Shown: positions 46,975-55,129 of the stretch, piece by piece
Layout: every line of letters begins with the position of its first letter
Numbering within the stretch: position 1 is the first letter of the stretch
Assembly: GCF_031458135.1 (NCBI RefSeq)
Contig: NZ_JAVDXW010000001.1
Coordinates: forward strand, 1,984,001-2,048,000
Source: Haloactinomyces albus
Lineage (GTDB): Bacteria > Actinomycetota > Actinomycetes > Mycobacteriales > Pseudonocardiaceae
DNA length: 64,000 bases
Reading direction: 5' to 3'
Translations under genes and position numbers: made by a program
The notes under the pieces: generated by a model
Database searches by the model: none
Seen by the model: the letters and a program-made list of their open reading frames with translations, nothing else
What the model was told of the DNA's origin: nothing

Positions 46975-46998
46975 CGTGGCCAAATTTTTTCGGCCACG
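46975..46998. terminator. Hairpin with AAATTTTTTC loop
   Basis: CGTGGCC (46975-46981) and GGCCACG (46992-46998) pair around a 10-nt AT-rich loop. It stands about 120 bp upstream of the first MFS gene; role unclear. Confidence 0.4.
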
Positions 46999-47081
46999 CA
47001 GCGCCGGCTCCCGCGCCGCCCGCGCGGTGTGCGGCCGAGCCCGCTCCCCGGTGAGATCACTCGGCGAGACACGAAAATCAA

Positions 47082-47118
47082 TTGGTACTCACGTACCAGT
47101 ATCGCCATACTGGTACGC
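47082..47118 (+). promoter_or_regulatory. Promoter overlaid by palindromic operators, first MFS gene
   Basis: GTACCAGTAT-CGCC-ATACTGGTAC (47093-47116) is a perfect 10-bp inverted repeat; a second, overlapping repeat GGTAC-TCAC-GTACC spans 47085-47098. TTGGTA (47082-47087) and CATACT (47106-47111) are a plausible -35/-10 pair with an 18-nt spacer, and the GTG start follows 7 nt after the -10. A repressor bound here would cover the -10 box, the pattern of substrate-induced efflux control. Confidence 0.65.
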
Positions 47119-48357
47119 GTGTCCGAATCCGTATCCCCGAGTGACTATCGCAGCGCCCTCAGCGCCCCGGGGGCTGCCGCGCCCGTGATCACCTCGCTGC
47201 TGGCCCGGCTGCCGATCGCCATGATCGGGCTCGCACTACTGCTCTACGTCGAGCAGGAGACCGGCACGTTCGCCGCAGCCGGGCTGGTGTCGGCGAGCAC
47301 CCTGACCGGCGTGGCCTTCGGCTCGGTGCTGCAGGGACGGGTGATGGACCGGGTCGGCCCCACCGTGCCGCTGCTGGTGATGTCCGGGATCTTCACCGTC
47401 CTGGTCGCCGCCGAGATCGCCGCGATCGAAATGGGGGCGACGGTCACCGTGCTGACCGTGCTGGCCTTTACCGTGGGGCTCACCGAACCCATGACCGGCC
47501 CGGCGTCGCGAGCCCTGTGGACCCAACTGCTGCCGCCCGGAGCCGTACGCGACGCCGCCTACTCCTACGAGGCGATCAGCATGGAGGTGTTCTTCATCCT
47601 CGGACCCGGGCTGGCCGGGCTACTGGTCGCCATGCCGTGGCCGGGAACCGGGGTGGTCGCCGGATCGGCCTGCATGGTCGTCGGCAGCGTCGGATTCGCC
47701 TGCACCCCGGCCGCACGCAGGCACCGACCACTACCGCAGGAGCGGCCCACCGGCAGCATGCTCGGCGCGCTCGCCACCCCGGGAATGCGCACGGTGGCCG
47801 TGGCCGCGCTCGGCTTCGGTGCTCTGCTCGGAATGGTGGAGGTGGCAGTGCCCGCGGCTGCCGAGGAAGCGGGCAAACCGGCCCTCGGTGGCCTGATGCT
47901 GAGCGTACTGTCGATCAGTTCCGTGATCGTCGGCATCCTCTACGGGATGCGGCCGTGGCCACGCCCCATGCACCTGCGACTTCCGGCATTGCTCCTGGGA
48001 TTTGCGGCCCTGATCGCCCTGCTGGCCCTGCCCGGGACGCTCTGGGGCCTGGGTCTGGCCCTCCTGCTTGCGGGAAGCCTGATCACTCCTCAGTCCACCG
48101 CCCACTCGGTCGCGCTCGAACTGGCAGCCCCGGTGGGCACCGCGACCGAGGCGTTCGGCTGGGTGATCACGGCGGTGACCCTGGGGGCCGCCGCGGGGCA
48201 GTCGCTGAGTGGGCACCTCGTCGAGCGATCCGGACCACCGCTGGCCTTCGTCGTGGCCGGAGCGATCGGCGCGCTGCTCGCGCTGGCATTGTGGCTGCGC
48301 CGGGCCACGCTGCTGCCGTCCACCATCCACTCGGAAGCCACCCTCGCCACCATGTGA
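47119..48357 (+). CDS. MFS transporter
   Basis: 412 aa, 12 helices, Ala/Leu/Gly-rich. VASTLTGVAFGSVLQGRVMDRVG-type motif A region (SVLQGRVMDRVGPT) lies between helices 2 and 3, and the second half begins near MRTVAVAALGFGALLGMVEV. The family contains sugar and drug exporters; here the substrate cannot be read. GTG 47119 is chosen because the frame before it has no coding character and a promoter ends there. Followed after 150 bp by a second MFS gene in the same direction. Confidence 0.85.
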   Translation: MSESVSPSDYRSALSAPGAAAPVITSLLARLPIAMIGLALLLYVEQETGTFAAAGLVSASTLTGVAFGSVLQGRVMDRVGPTVPLLVMSGIFTVLVAAEIAAIEMGATVTVLTVLAFTVGLTEPMTGPASRALWTQLLPPGAVRDAAYSYEAISMEVFFILGPGLAGLLVAMPWPGTGVVAGSACMVVGSVGFACTPAARRHRPLPQERPTGSMLGALATPGMRTVAVAALGFGALLGMVEVAVPAAAEEAGKPALGGLMLSVLSISSVIVGILYGMRPWPRPMHLRLPALLLGFAALIALLALPGTLWGLGLALLLAGSLITPQSTAHSVALELAAPVGTATEAFGWVITAVTLGAAAGQSLSGHLVERSGPPLAFVVAGAIGALLALALWLRRATLLPSTIHSEATLATM

Positions 48358-48510
48358 GCACGGCCCGGTCAATCCGCCCGGAAACCGGTGGCCTCGCGCG
48401 GTATCGCACGCGCTTCTCGGATTACTCGGCGAGACCGTCCCATCGCCACGGTGCGAGACGGTCCACGGAGCGGTGGTTGTCCCCCGATGCACCGGGTACC
48501 CGAAAAGTCG

Positions 48511-50004
48511 ATGACACCCTCGAACCGCACCCACGTCCCGAGGGTGCTCACCCGCGTTCCGTTGGCCGGGAACTACCCCACGGCAGTGGCTCTGGCGCTA
48601 CTCGCGCTGTGCCCCTTCATCGTGCTCTCGACCGCGGTGCCGGTGTTCGAGCGGCAACTGATCACCGCCCTGGACACGACGGCGTTCGGGGCCGGGCTGG
48701 CCGGGAGTCTGGCCAACGCCGGATACGCCTTCGGCGCCGTCGCGGCCGCGGACCTGATCCGGCGCTTATCACCGCGAGCGGTGTATCTCCTCTGCGAGGC
48801 GGGGTTCGTCGTGGGCTCGCTGCTGAGCGCGTTCGCATCGAGCATCACGATGTTCACCATCGGGCGAGCACTGCAGGGCGTGACCACCGGGATGTTGCTG
48901 GTGGCCGCACTTCCGCCCCTGGTCACCAACCATGGTGCTGCGAAGCTTCCGCTCACGGCCGCGTTCGTCAACCTCGGACTGTTCGGCATGGTGACCCTCG
49001 GTCCGGTGGTGGGTGGGCTGGTCGCCGGTTTCACCACTTGGCGGGCGCCGTTCGTCGGAGTCGCCGCCCTGGGGGTGATCGGTATGACCTTCGGCGTGCT
49101 CGGGTTCGGGCGGGCCAAGCCGCACTCGCGCCGTGCGGGGTTCGACTGGTCGGCCATTCCCGTGGCCGCGACGGCGACGTTCCTACCGTTCTTCGCCGTG
49201 GCTTGGCTGACCAGCAGTTCCTTCACCGCGCCCGGATTCCTGCTCCCACTCGTGGTCGGGCTGGCGGGGCTGGGCACGCTGCTCGTGCGGCAGTACCGCA
49301 AGGACAGGGCTCTGATGCCGTTGAAACTGCTCGCCCACACACTGCCGATCACCGGCGTGTCGGTGGCGATGGTGGCAGGCGCGGGGTTCACCACCCTGAT
49401 CGAGCTGTCCGTGGTCTACCTGCTGCAGGTCGCGCACCTGCCGCCTGCCACGGCCGGGGCGCTGCTGGCTCCCCAACTGGCAGGTATCGCGATCGCCGCC
49501 TGGCTGTTCAAAAGGATGCTGTCCACGCGTTGGTTGCCCGTGCTCGCCTTCTCCGGTTTGAGCATCGTCACCGTCGGTGGCGTACTGCTGCTGTTCGCAG
49601 TGGGGTCCGGCGGGATCGTGCCGATGGTACCGCTGGCCGGGCTGCTGCTCGGCTTCGGCGCAGGCGCCGGAGTGGCACCCGGATTGTTCATGGGCGGGCT
49701 CAGCGTGCCCTCCACCCGACTCGGCCCCACGTTCGCGCTGGTGGAACTCCTCCGTGCCGAGGCGGCGTTCCTGCTCGGCCCGGTGCTGCTGCACATCGCG
49801 ATGCTCACCGAGGCCCTGGCAGGCGGAATACGGCTGGCCACACTGATCCTCGTGATCCTGATGGCGGTCAGCGGTGTGATCCTGCTCGGCGTGCTGCTGC
49901 TCGGCGGTGCTCGCCCGCACGCGCCCGATCTCGAAGGCTGGCTGCAAGGACAGTCCTCGGCCTACCACTCCCCGCCCCTGGCCGCGACGGTCCGCCAACG
50001 CTAG
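48511..50004 (+). CDS. MFS efflux transporter, probably 14 helices
   Basis: 497 aa. YPTAVALALLALCPFIVLST begins helix 1; IRRLSPRAVYLLCEAGFVVG, ALQGVTTGMLLVAALPPLVT (motif C-like), LGPVVGGLVAGFTTWRAPFV (motif C of drug:H+ antiporters is GPxxGGxxxxxxxWRxxF). The W-R-A-P-F signature points to the DHA2/EmrB-QacA group, drug efflux with H+ antiport. ATG 48511 is the best of several starts (48487 also possible). It ends 18 nt before a bidirectional terminator. Confidence 0.85.
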   Translation: MTPSNRTHVPRVLTRVPLAGNYPTAVALALLALCPFIVLSTAVPVFERQLITALDTTAFGAGLAGSLANAGYAFGAVAAADLIRRLSPRAVYLLCEAGFVVGSLLSAFASSITMFTIGRALQGVTTGMLLVAALPPLVTNHGAAKLPLTAAFVNLGLFGMVTLGPVVGGLVAGFTTWRAPFVGVAALGVIGMTFGVLGFGRAKPHSRRAGFDWSAIPVAATATFLPFFAVAWLTSSSFTAPGFLLPLVVGLAGLGTLLVRQYRKDRALMPLKLLAHTLPITGVSVAMVAGAGFTTLIELSVVYLLQVAHLPPATAGALLAPQLAGIAIAAWLFKRMLSTRWLPVLAFSGLSIVTVGGVLLLFAVGSGGIVPMVPLAGLLLGFGAGAGVAPGLFMGGLSVPSTRLGPTFALVELLRAEAAFLLGPVLLHIAMLTEALAGGIRLATLILVILMAVSGVILLGVLLLGGARPHAPDLEGWLQGQSSAYHSPPLAATVRQR

Positions 50005-50022
50005 GTGAAGGCTCCGGTTTTT

Positions 50023-50044
50023 TGCAGTTTCGCGCGAAACTGCA
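50023..50044. terminator. Bidirectional terminator with T- and A-tracts
   Basis: Perfect 22-nt palindrome TGCAGTTTCGC/GCGAAACTGCA, with six T before and five T after, so either strand ends in a hairpin and a U-run. It lies between the converging MFS and MBL genes. Confidence 0.85.
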
Positions 50045-50093
50045 TTTTTCGGTCGTGCTTCGTTCGGGGGTCACCCGGGCACGGCCCACATCC

Positions 50094-50903
50094 TCACAGC
50101 TCGCCGAGTTCGCGGAGGTGGGTCAGTTGGGCCCGGACCGTGCTCTCGGCGGCGGGCCAGACGGACCGGTCGACATCGGCGTAGACGACCTCGACGACCT
50201 GCCGGGCAGTGACCTCGGGGCCGCGCTCGCGCACCACCTGCCGAATCTGACCGAGTCGCTGCTCACGGTGAGCGAGATAGGTCGACGCCGCCGCACGGGC
50301 ATCGGGCAGTTCGGGGCCATGTCCCGGCAGCACCCGAGTGCCTTCGGGCAATTCGGCCAAGCGCCGCAGCGAGTCGAGGTAGGAACCCAGATGCCCGTCC
50401 GGGTCGGCGACCACCGTCGTTCCCCTGCCGAGAATGCTGTCCCCGGCGAACAGGGCTGGCACGTCTTCGTGCTCGACCACGAAACACACCGAGTCACCGG
50501 TATGGCCCGGCGTGGCCAGTACCCGTAACCGCAGACCCGCCACCGAGAGCACCTCGCCACCCTCGAGTGCTTCCGCCCCGATGCACAGTGCCGGATCGAA
50601 CGCCCGAACGACCGCGCCGGTGAGCTCCACGAACTCCTGCACACCCTCGACATGATCCGGATGGTGATGCGTGAGCAACACCAGCTCCACGGGGCCGTGG
50701 TCGGCCACTCGTCGCAGATGTTCGCCGTCGCCGGGACCGGGGTCGATCACGACGCACTCACGCTTCCCGGGTGCCCGCACGATCCACGTGTTCGTGCCGT
50801 CCAAAGTCATCGGCGTCGGATTGTCGGCCAGCAGCACCGAAGCGTAGGGGGTCACCTGCCGCAACGTGGCGTAGGCAGGGTGTTCCGGGGACAGTGAGCT
50901 CAC
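50094..50903 (-). CDS. MBL-fold hydrolase (Rv3677c type)
   Basis: 269 aa. LLTHHHPDHVEGVQEF gives HxHxDH, GHTGDSVCFVVE the third histidine, LFAGDSILGRG the bridging Asp and PGHGPEL the last His; a C-terminal winged-helix-like part (VTARQVVEVVYADVDRSVWP) follows, as in LACTB2-type nucleases and glyoxalase-II relatives. Substrate unknown; metal-dependent hydrolase or RNase activity is likely. GTG 50903 has GGAGAGAGG before it. Same position as in mycobacteria, but a NUDIX gene is inserted between it and ridA. Confidence 0.9.
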   Translation of the reverse strand: MSSLSPEHPAYATLRQVTPYASVLLADNPTPMTLDGTNTWIVRAPGKRECVVIDPGPGDGEHLRRVADHGPVELVLLTHHHPDHVEGVQEFVELTGAVVRAFDPALCIGAEALEGGEVLSVAGLRLRVLATPGHTGDSVCFVVEHEDVPALFAGDSILGRGTTVVADPDGHLGSYLDSLRRLAELPEGTRVLPGHGPELPDARAAASTYLAHREQRLGQIRQVVRERGPEVTARQVVEVVYADVDRSVWPAAESTVRAQLTHLRELGEL

Positions 50904-51024
50904 GCGCCTCTCTCCTTCTCGGCGATCTGCGGGGCCGGGCATCCGACAGCCCGGTGGCAGGCAGTCTTGTGGCGAGCGGTTCTGTGGCAGGCGGCCCTGA
51001 TCACGGCACGGAAATGACGGGCGA

Positions 51025-51849
51025 TCACGCGTCGCCGTAACCCGGTTCGCCCGGCAGTACGACCCGCCATCTCCCGTCGCGGCGCACCACTCGCGGAACG
51101 ACCTTGCCGACCACCCGATCGACAGCCAGAGCGCTCGCCACGCTGCCGTATCCGGCGAGCTCGGTCAAGGTCATCCACGTCGGTGGGAGCAGGCCGCAGT
51201 GCCCGCTCTTCCAGTCCTCCAGCGCGTCGTTCGGAGTGCTCCAGTACGCATTGGTGACCTCCGTGGTGACCGCATCGGCGCGCTGCCCGTGCGGCATCGC
51301 AGCGAGGAAGAACCGGGTGTCGTATCGACGCGACTCGACCTCGGGTGTCACCCAGTTCGACCACGGCCGCAGCAGGTCGGCCCGCAGTACCAATCCCGCC
51401 TCGGCCAGGAACTGCGCGAAGGACATGTCGCGGGAGACCAGCGCACGCCGTGCGTCGGCATACGAGGACGTGTCGGCGACCACGGTCTCCGCGCTCTGCC
51501 CGGCGAGCAGCACCCCGGATTCCTCGAAGGTCTCCCGGACCGCCGCGCACACGAGTGCCCTGGCCAGTTCCGGTGTGCAACCGTACTGGTCCGCCCACCA
51601 CGAGGGTTGCGGGCCACTCCACGACACCGACGTGTCGGCGTCCCTGCGATCCACACCACCACCGGGGAATACGGTCATCCCGCCTGCGAACGGCATACCG
51701 TCGACCCTCCGCTGGAGAAAGACCTCCGGCCCTGTCGACCCTTCGCGCAGCAGCATGACCGTCGCCGCGTCCCGCGGCGTCACCGGCGTCTCGGAAGGTG
51801 CTCGGGGAACGAATTCCTCGAGCAGAGCCAGATCGTCGGGCAGTCCCAT
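51025..51849 (-). CDS. NUDIX hydrolase
   Basis: 274 aa. MPFAGGMTVFPGGGVDRRDA and, after an insertion, ARALVCAAVRETFEESGVLL form a split Nudix box (GG..., REx2EExG) as in the NUDT7/19-like family; such enzymes cut acyl-CoA or dinucleotide pyrophosphates. C-terminal half has LPPTWMTLTELAGYGSVASA. No targeting signal. Upstream of the MBL gene on the same strand, with about 120 bp between. Confidence 0.88.
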   Translation of the reverse strand: MGLPDDLALLEEFVPRAPSETPVTPRDAATVMLLREGSTGPEVFLQRRVDGMPFAGGMTVFPGGGVDRRDADTSVSWSGPQPSWWADQYGCTPELARALVCAAVRETFEESGVLLAGQSAETVVADTSSYADARRALVSRDMSFAQFLAEAGLVLRADLLRPWSNWVTPEVESRRYDTRFFLAAMPHGQRADAVTTEVTNAYWSTPNDALEDWKSGHCGLLPPTWMTLTELAGYGSVASALAVDRVVGKVVPRVVRRDGRWRVVLPGEPGYGDA

Positions 51850-51965
51850 GCGGTCACCCTAAACGGCCCGTAGCGCTCGCAGCCATCGTCACGATCGAAT
51901 CCGCAGCACTCGATCGACCTCACCGGCACGGCCGCTCCCGTGCTACCGGCAGCACCGGATGGCGG

Positions 51966-53423
51966 TCAGTGCGATGCGGAAGGAGGAGTTCGTCTGCCGG
52001 GCACCGAGGCCGGTGCCGCACCGATCGGCGGAAAACCCCCGGTACCGGGCATGGTGGTCAGTCGCGGATCCTGTCGATTCCCCGAAAGCGTGTTCTGCTG
52101 CCCCTCGGGAGCCTGCCCGTGGGGCGTCCGCCCGTTGGACCTCGGTTCATCGGCGACCTGTCCTGCCGTGACCTGGCCGCCGGCGTCCTCCGCGGAACCG
52201 TCCTTGTCCTGCTCCCGCTGCGCGAGTTCCTCGTGCAGCTTACGCAGCAGGTTGCGCTCCCGGTCGGTGAGCTTGGCGTCCACGGCCGCCGGAACACGGG
52301 GGTTCGCGCCGGGACCGCGATGCTCCTCGGGCGCCCCGATCACCTCCCCCTCGGTCCCGACCTCGGACAGGGCTCCCACCGCGTCTTCGTCCACCGCTGG
52401 TCCATCCACGGCGGGTCCGGCCGCCGCGGGTCCGGCCACGACCTCGGAGTGCAGAACGTCAGCCTCTCCGGCGGCCTCCTCGGTGAACTCCGCGACGGTC
52501 TCCCCGATGGCTTCCTCGGCGAACCTCTCCGCTGCCCGTGGCGAGGAGTCCGCAAGCGCAACATTCACGACGGACAGTTCGGACATGCGCGCAGGTGCCT
52601 GCGACGGGTCGGAGACGACGTCGGCCACCGGAAACTCAAAGCCTGCTGGAGGTACCCGCACGGGAGATTCGGCGGCTGGGTCGTCGACCGTATCCCCTGC
52701 CGGCTCACCACCGGAGCTTCGACGCGAAGCCCGCGCCCGCTCGGAACCGTTTCCCGCCTCCGGGACCGGATCCACCTGTCGTGCCGATGCCAGGGCGTTG
52801 CGGTGATATTCGGGCAGGTCGGTACCGGAGCTGAAGACATCCACGGAGCAACCGATGCTCGCACGTTCGAGAGCCGCCAGTATCTGGTATCCCGCCGCGG
52901 TCACAGCCTCCTCGGAGTCGACCTCGGCCAGCAACACCCGCCTGGGCACCGCTCCATAGGCCACGCCCGCCGGGGTTTTCCGGGAGACGCACCACAGCGC
53001 ACGGACACTCGTGAGTCGCCGGGCGGCCGGACGCAGCGCTTCGGCAATGTCATCGTCCGGCGTCTCCGGCGCACCGAACCGATGTCGCTCGACAGGCGGC
53101 ATCTCGGCAACATACAGCCGATCGGCCAGAGCCGGTCGCGAACGAGTCCGTTCCAGTACCCATCTCAGGTGGTACTGCTCGGTCGGAGTAACCGGAATGC
53201 GCCCCGCCAGCAGGCAACCCGCCAGCAGTTCGGCGGCGGCACCGAGATGACCGGCGCCGAGCATCCCGCGTGCCGAATTCACGGCGTCATCGTCCACCCG
53301 GCCGGTCATGGCCAGCACGAGATTGTGCAGCCGGCCCGCCGGACCGACTCCCTCAGCGGCATCCACCACGCACGTCTCCTTCGCGCCTTCGAGCGGCTGT
53401 CGACCGCAATGCTTGTCAGCCAT
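51966..53423 (-). CDS. Protein of unknown function with long Pro/Glu-rich tail (paralogue A)
   Basis: 485 aa. Residues ~30-220 look folded: an N-terminal helical block (LAMTGRVDDDAVNSARGMLG, then AAELLAGCLLAGRIPVTPTE) and an alpha/beta block (RRVLLAEVDSEEAVTAAGYQ) that ends at Y206 in the motif EYHRNALASAR. From about 230 on it is low complexity: Glu, Ala, Pro, Gly and Val with many EVxxE-like patches, likely disordered, except for AKLTDRERNLLRKLHEELAQ, a clear amphipathic helix. No signal peptide. The folded part aligns, motif by motif, with the next upstream gene product, so the two are tandem copies. Confidence 0.75.
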   Translation of the reverse strand: MADKHCGRQPLEGAKETCVVDAAEGVGPAGRLHNLVLAMTGRVDDDAVNSARGMLGAGHLGAAAELLAGCLLAGRIPVTPTEQYHLRWVLERTRSRPALADRLYVAEMPPVERHRFGAPETPDDDIAEALRPAARRLTSVRALWCVSRKTPAGVAYGAVPRRVLLAEVDSEEAVTAAGYQILAALERASIGCSVDVFSSGTDLPEYHRNALASARQVDPVPEAGNGSERARASRRSSGGEPAGDTVDDPAAESPVRVPPAGFEFPVADVVSDPSQAPARMSELSVVNVALADSSPRAAERFAEEAIGETVAEFTEEAAGEADVLHSEVVAGPAAAGPAVDGPAVDEDAVGALSEVGTEGEVIGAPEEHRGPGANPRVPAAVDAKLTDRERNLLRKLHEELAQREQDKDGSAEDAGGQVTAGQVADEPRSNGRTPHGQAPEGQQNTLSGNRQDPRLTTMPGTGGFPPIGAAPASVPGRRTPPSASH

Positions 53424-53473
53424 AGCCCATCAGTCACAGGCCCTCGGCCATAGGCCCATCAGTCGTAAGCCCA
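53424..53473. repeat. Short imperfect direct repeats between the two paralogues
   Basis: CCCATCAGTCACAGGCCC-like units recur three to four times with changes (GGCCCATCAGTCGTAAGCCC, AGCCCATCACCCATAAGCCC). The repeats begin at the end of paralogue B's reading frame and include the region before paralogue A's start. Confidence 0.5.
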
Positions 53474-54106
53474 TCACCCATAAGCCCGGTGACCCACGGT
53501 TTCTTCGGCTCCCGCGCAGATCAGAACCGACTCGGCCAAGGCCGCACGGTGGTAGGGGGTCGGTTCCGTCTCCGGTGTCAGAACCTCGACACGAGGCTCG
53601 TGCTCGCCGAGTGCGCGCAGGATGCGTTGAACCTCACCGGCGAGTTCCGCGAACTCGCCGGAGGCGGTCACGACCACGACCCGTTTGAGGTCCGCGGCCA
53701 TGGCACTCCCCGTCCGACCTCGCCAGCTGCTGCGTACCTCGTGAATCCCCTGGCGATCACGCAGTGTCGCTCCGAGTACCAGTATCTCCGAATCACCCAT
53801 ACCACCGGCCGGAGATTCGGCGGTGAAGGTGTAGTCGTCCCACCGGGGCTCGTCTCCGGGCAGAACCGCGTCCACAACCGCGGGGTCGGCGCCGAGCGGG
53901 AGCACGGCGTCGGACAGCAGCCGATGGTCGGTGTCGGTCAGCGCGATTCGTTCCCGCACGAGGTCTCTCGGTAGCGACTGGGCGAACACATCGGCCGCAT
54001 CACCGGCCAGCCAGTCGCGGTAGCGCCACAGCCGCGCATCGGGTAGCCGACCGGCGAGCCGGAGCAGCAGTTCGTGACACAACAGGCTCGTCTCATGCTC
54101 GGCCAC
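53474..54106 (-). CDS. Protein of unknown function (paralogue B)
   Basis: 210 aa. The layout is the same as the folded part of its downstream neighbour: LLLRLAGRLPDARLWRYRDW, LPRDLVRERIALTDTDHRLL, then an alpha/beta segment (LKRVVVVTASGEFAELAGEV) and the motif PYHRAALAESVLICAG with Y185. It lacks the long tail. No known catalytic motif, no membrane segment. I cannot name the family. Expected to be co-transcribed with paralogue A and to act with it. Confidence 0.78.
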   Translation of the reverse strand: MAEHETSLLCHELLLRLAGRLPDARLWRYRDWLAGDAADVFAQSLPRDLVRERIALTDTDHRLLSDAVLPLGADPAVVDAVLPGDEPRWDDYTFTAESPAGGMGDSEILVLGATLRDRQGIHEVRSSWRGRTGSAMAADLKRVVVVTASGEFAELAGEVQRILRALGEHEPRVEVLTPETEPTPYHRAALAESVLICAGAEETVGHRAYG

Positions 54107-54309
54107 GCCTTGCTCCCTCAGCTTCGAACCCGTCCGTTCAATTACTCTCAGGAATCAACGCCTCGCCGAACTCACCCGATCGAGCGTAATTCGACGCGGA
54201 GATGGGTGCAGCGTACTTCCTGATCGCTACCCATGGTGTGCGCTCTCGAAGAAAAACTGCCACCGTGTTCAACATCAGTGGGCAAATCACCCACTATCGC
54301 AGCACAAAA

Positions 54310-54344
54310 GCGGCGTCACCCGGAAGCCATCCGGATGACGCCGC
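54310..54344 (-). terminator. Rho-independent terminator of the ridA operon
   Basis: A 15-bp stem with a single mismatch (54310-54324 with 54330-54344) and a 5-nt loop; on the minus strand the stem is followed by TTTTGTGC. It lies 60 bp after the ridA stop. Confidence 0.85.
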
Positions 54345-54404
54345 GGCGAACATCGAGGAACGGTTCACCCACCATCGAGTGGGCCGTACACAGTCGTTAC
54401 ACCG

Positions 54405-54872
54405 TCATACGACCTCGGTGATCATCTCCACCTCGACAGGGGCCCCCTTCGGCAGTTCGGCCACTCCTACCGCCGATCGGGCGTGCTGCCCGGTCTCGCC
54501 GAAGATCTCACCGAGCAACTCCGAAGCACCGTTGAGCACCGCAGGCTGGCCATGGAACCCCGGTGCCGAAGCCACGAATCCGACCACCTTGACCACTCGC
54601 GCGATCGAATCCAGCCCGACCAGACCGTCGACGGCGGCCAGCGCATTGAGCGTGCAGGTGCGGGCGTGGCGCTGAGCGTCCTCCGGAGTCACCGCATCAC
54701 CGACCTTGCCCGTAGCCTGCAGCGTCCCGGCCACGATCGGCAGTTGCCCGGCCGTGTACACCTGCGATCCGGTACGCACGGCAGGCACGTACGAGGCCAC
54801 CGGCGTGACGACCTCCGGCAACTCGATACCGAGCTGTGCGAGCCGGTCCGTCCACCTACCCATCTCAGTCAC
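54405..54872 (-). CDS. ridA: RidA/YjgF-family enamine deaminase
   Basis: 155 aa. Hydrolyses reactive enamine/imine intermediates. The C-terminal part ELPKGAPVEVEMITEVV with the Glu at the active site, TCTLNALAAVDGLVGLDSIA and the N-terminal YVPAVRTGSQVYTAGQLPI are typical of the trimeric fold; a 17-residue extra N-terminal segment (GRWTDRLAQLGIELPEV) is common in the Rv3678c group. GTG 54872 overlaps the DUF4177 stop by 8 nt. Confidence 0.92.
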   Translation of the reverse strand: MTEMGRWTDRLAQLGIELPEVVTPVASYVPAVRTGSQVYTAGQLPIVAGTLQATGKVGDAVTPEDAQRHARTCTLNALAAVDGLVGLDSIARVVKVVGFVASAPGFHGQPAVLNGASELLGEIFGETGQHARSAVGVAELPKGAPVEVEMITEVV

Positions 54873-55023
54873 CCTTCGGCCGCTTCATGTACGCGACCAT
54901 CTGCTCGCCGGTCGGTCCGGGAAGAACGGCGACGAGTTCCCAGCCGTCCTCCCCCCACTGGTCGAGAATCTGCTTGGTCGCGTGGCTGAGCAGCGGCACG
55001 GTCGAGTATTCCCACTTGGTCAT
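54865..55023 (-). CDS. Small DUF4177 protein
   Basis: 52 aa, MTKWEYSTVPLLSHATKQIL, QWGEDGWELVAVLPG and AYMKRPKGD; the WEY...DGWELV pattern marks DUF4177. Function unknown. ATG 55023 and the 8-nt overlap with ridA show they are translated together. Divergent from the Get3 pair. Confidence 0.88.
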   Translation of the reverse strand: MTKWEYSTVPLLSHATKQILDQWGEDGWELVAVLPGPTGEQMVAYMKRPKGD

Positions 55024-55117
55024 GGGTGCCACCCTATGGTCCGTCCGATCGGCTTGCTTCGGTGGTGGCTTCAATCGCAGCTACCGGATTCAGCAGACAC
55101 GACAGCCGCCACGCACT

Positions 55118-55123
55118 TACGCT
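55118..55123 (+). promoter_or_regulatory. -10 box, probable leaderless promoter of the Get3-like pair
   Basis: TACGCT, 6 nt before GTG 55130. No ribosome site is present between them. Confidence 0.55.
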
Positions 55124-55129
55124 GACCGC

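Noticed and set aside
46684-47118. A 145-residue N-terminal extension of the first MFS protein
   Set aside because: The extension contains hairpins, has no membrane or domain character, and a promoter and GTG lie at 47119.
47517-50528. A 1003-codon plus-strand frame across both MFS genes
   Set aside because: It overlaps two genes with 12 and 14 membrane helices and reads as Arg/Gly/Pro-rich nonsense.
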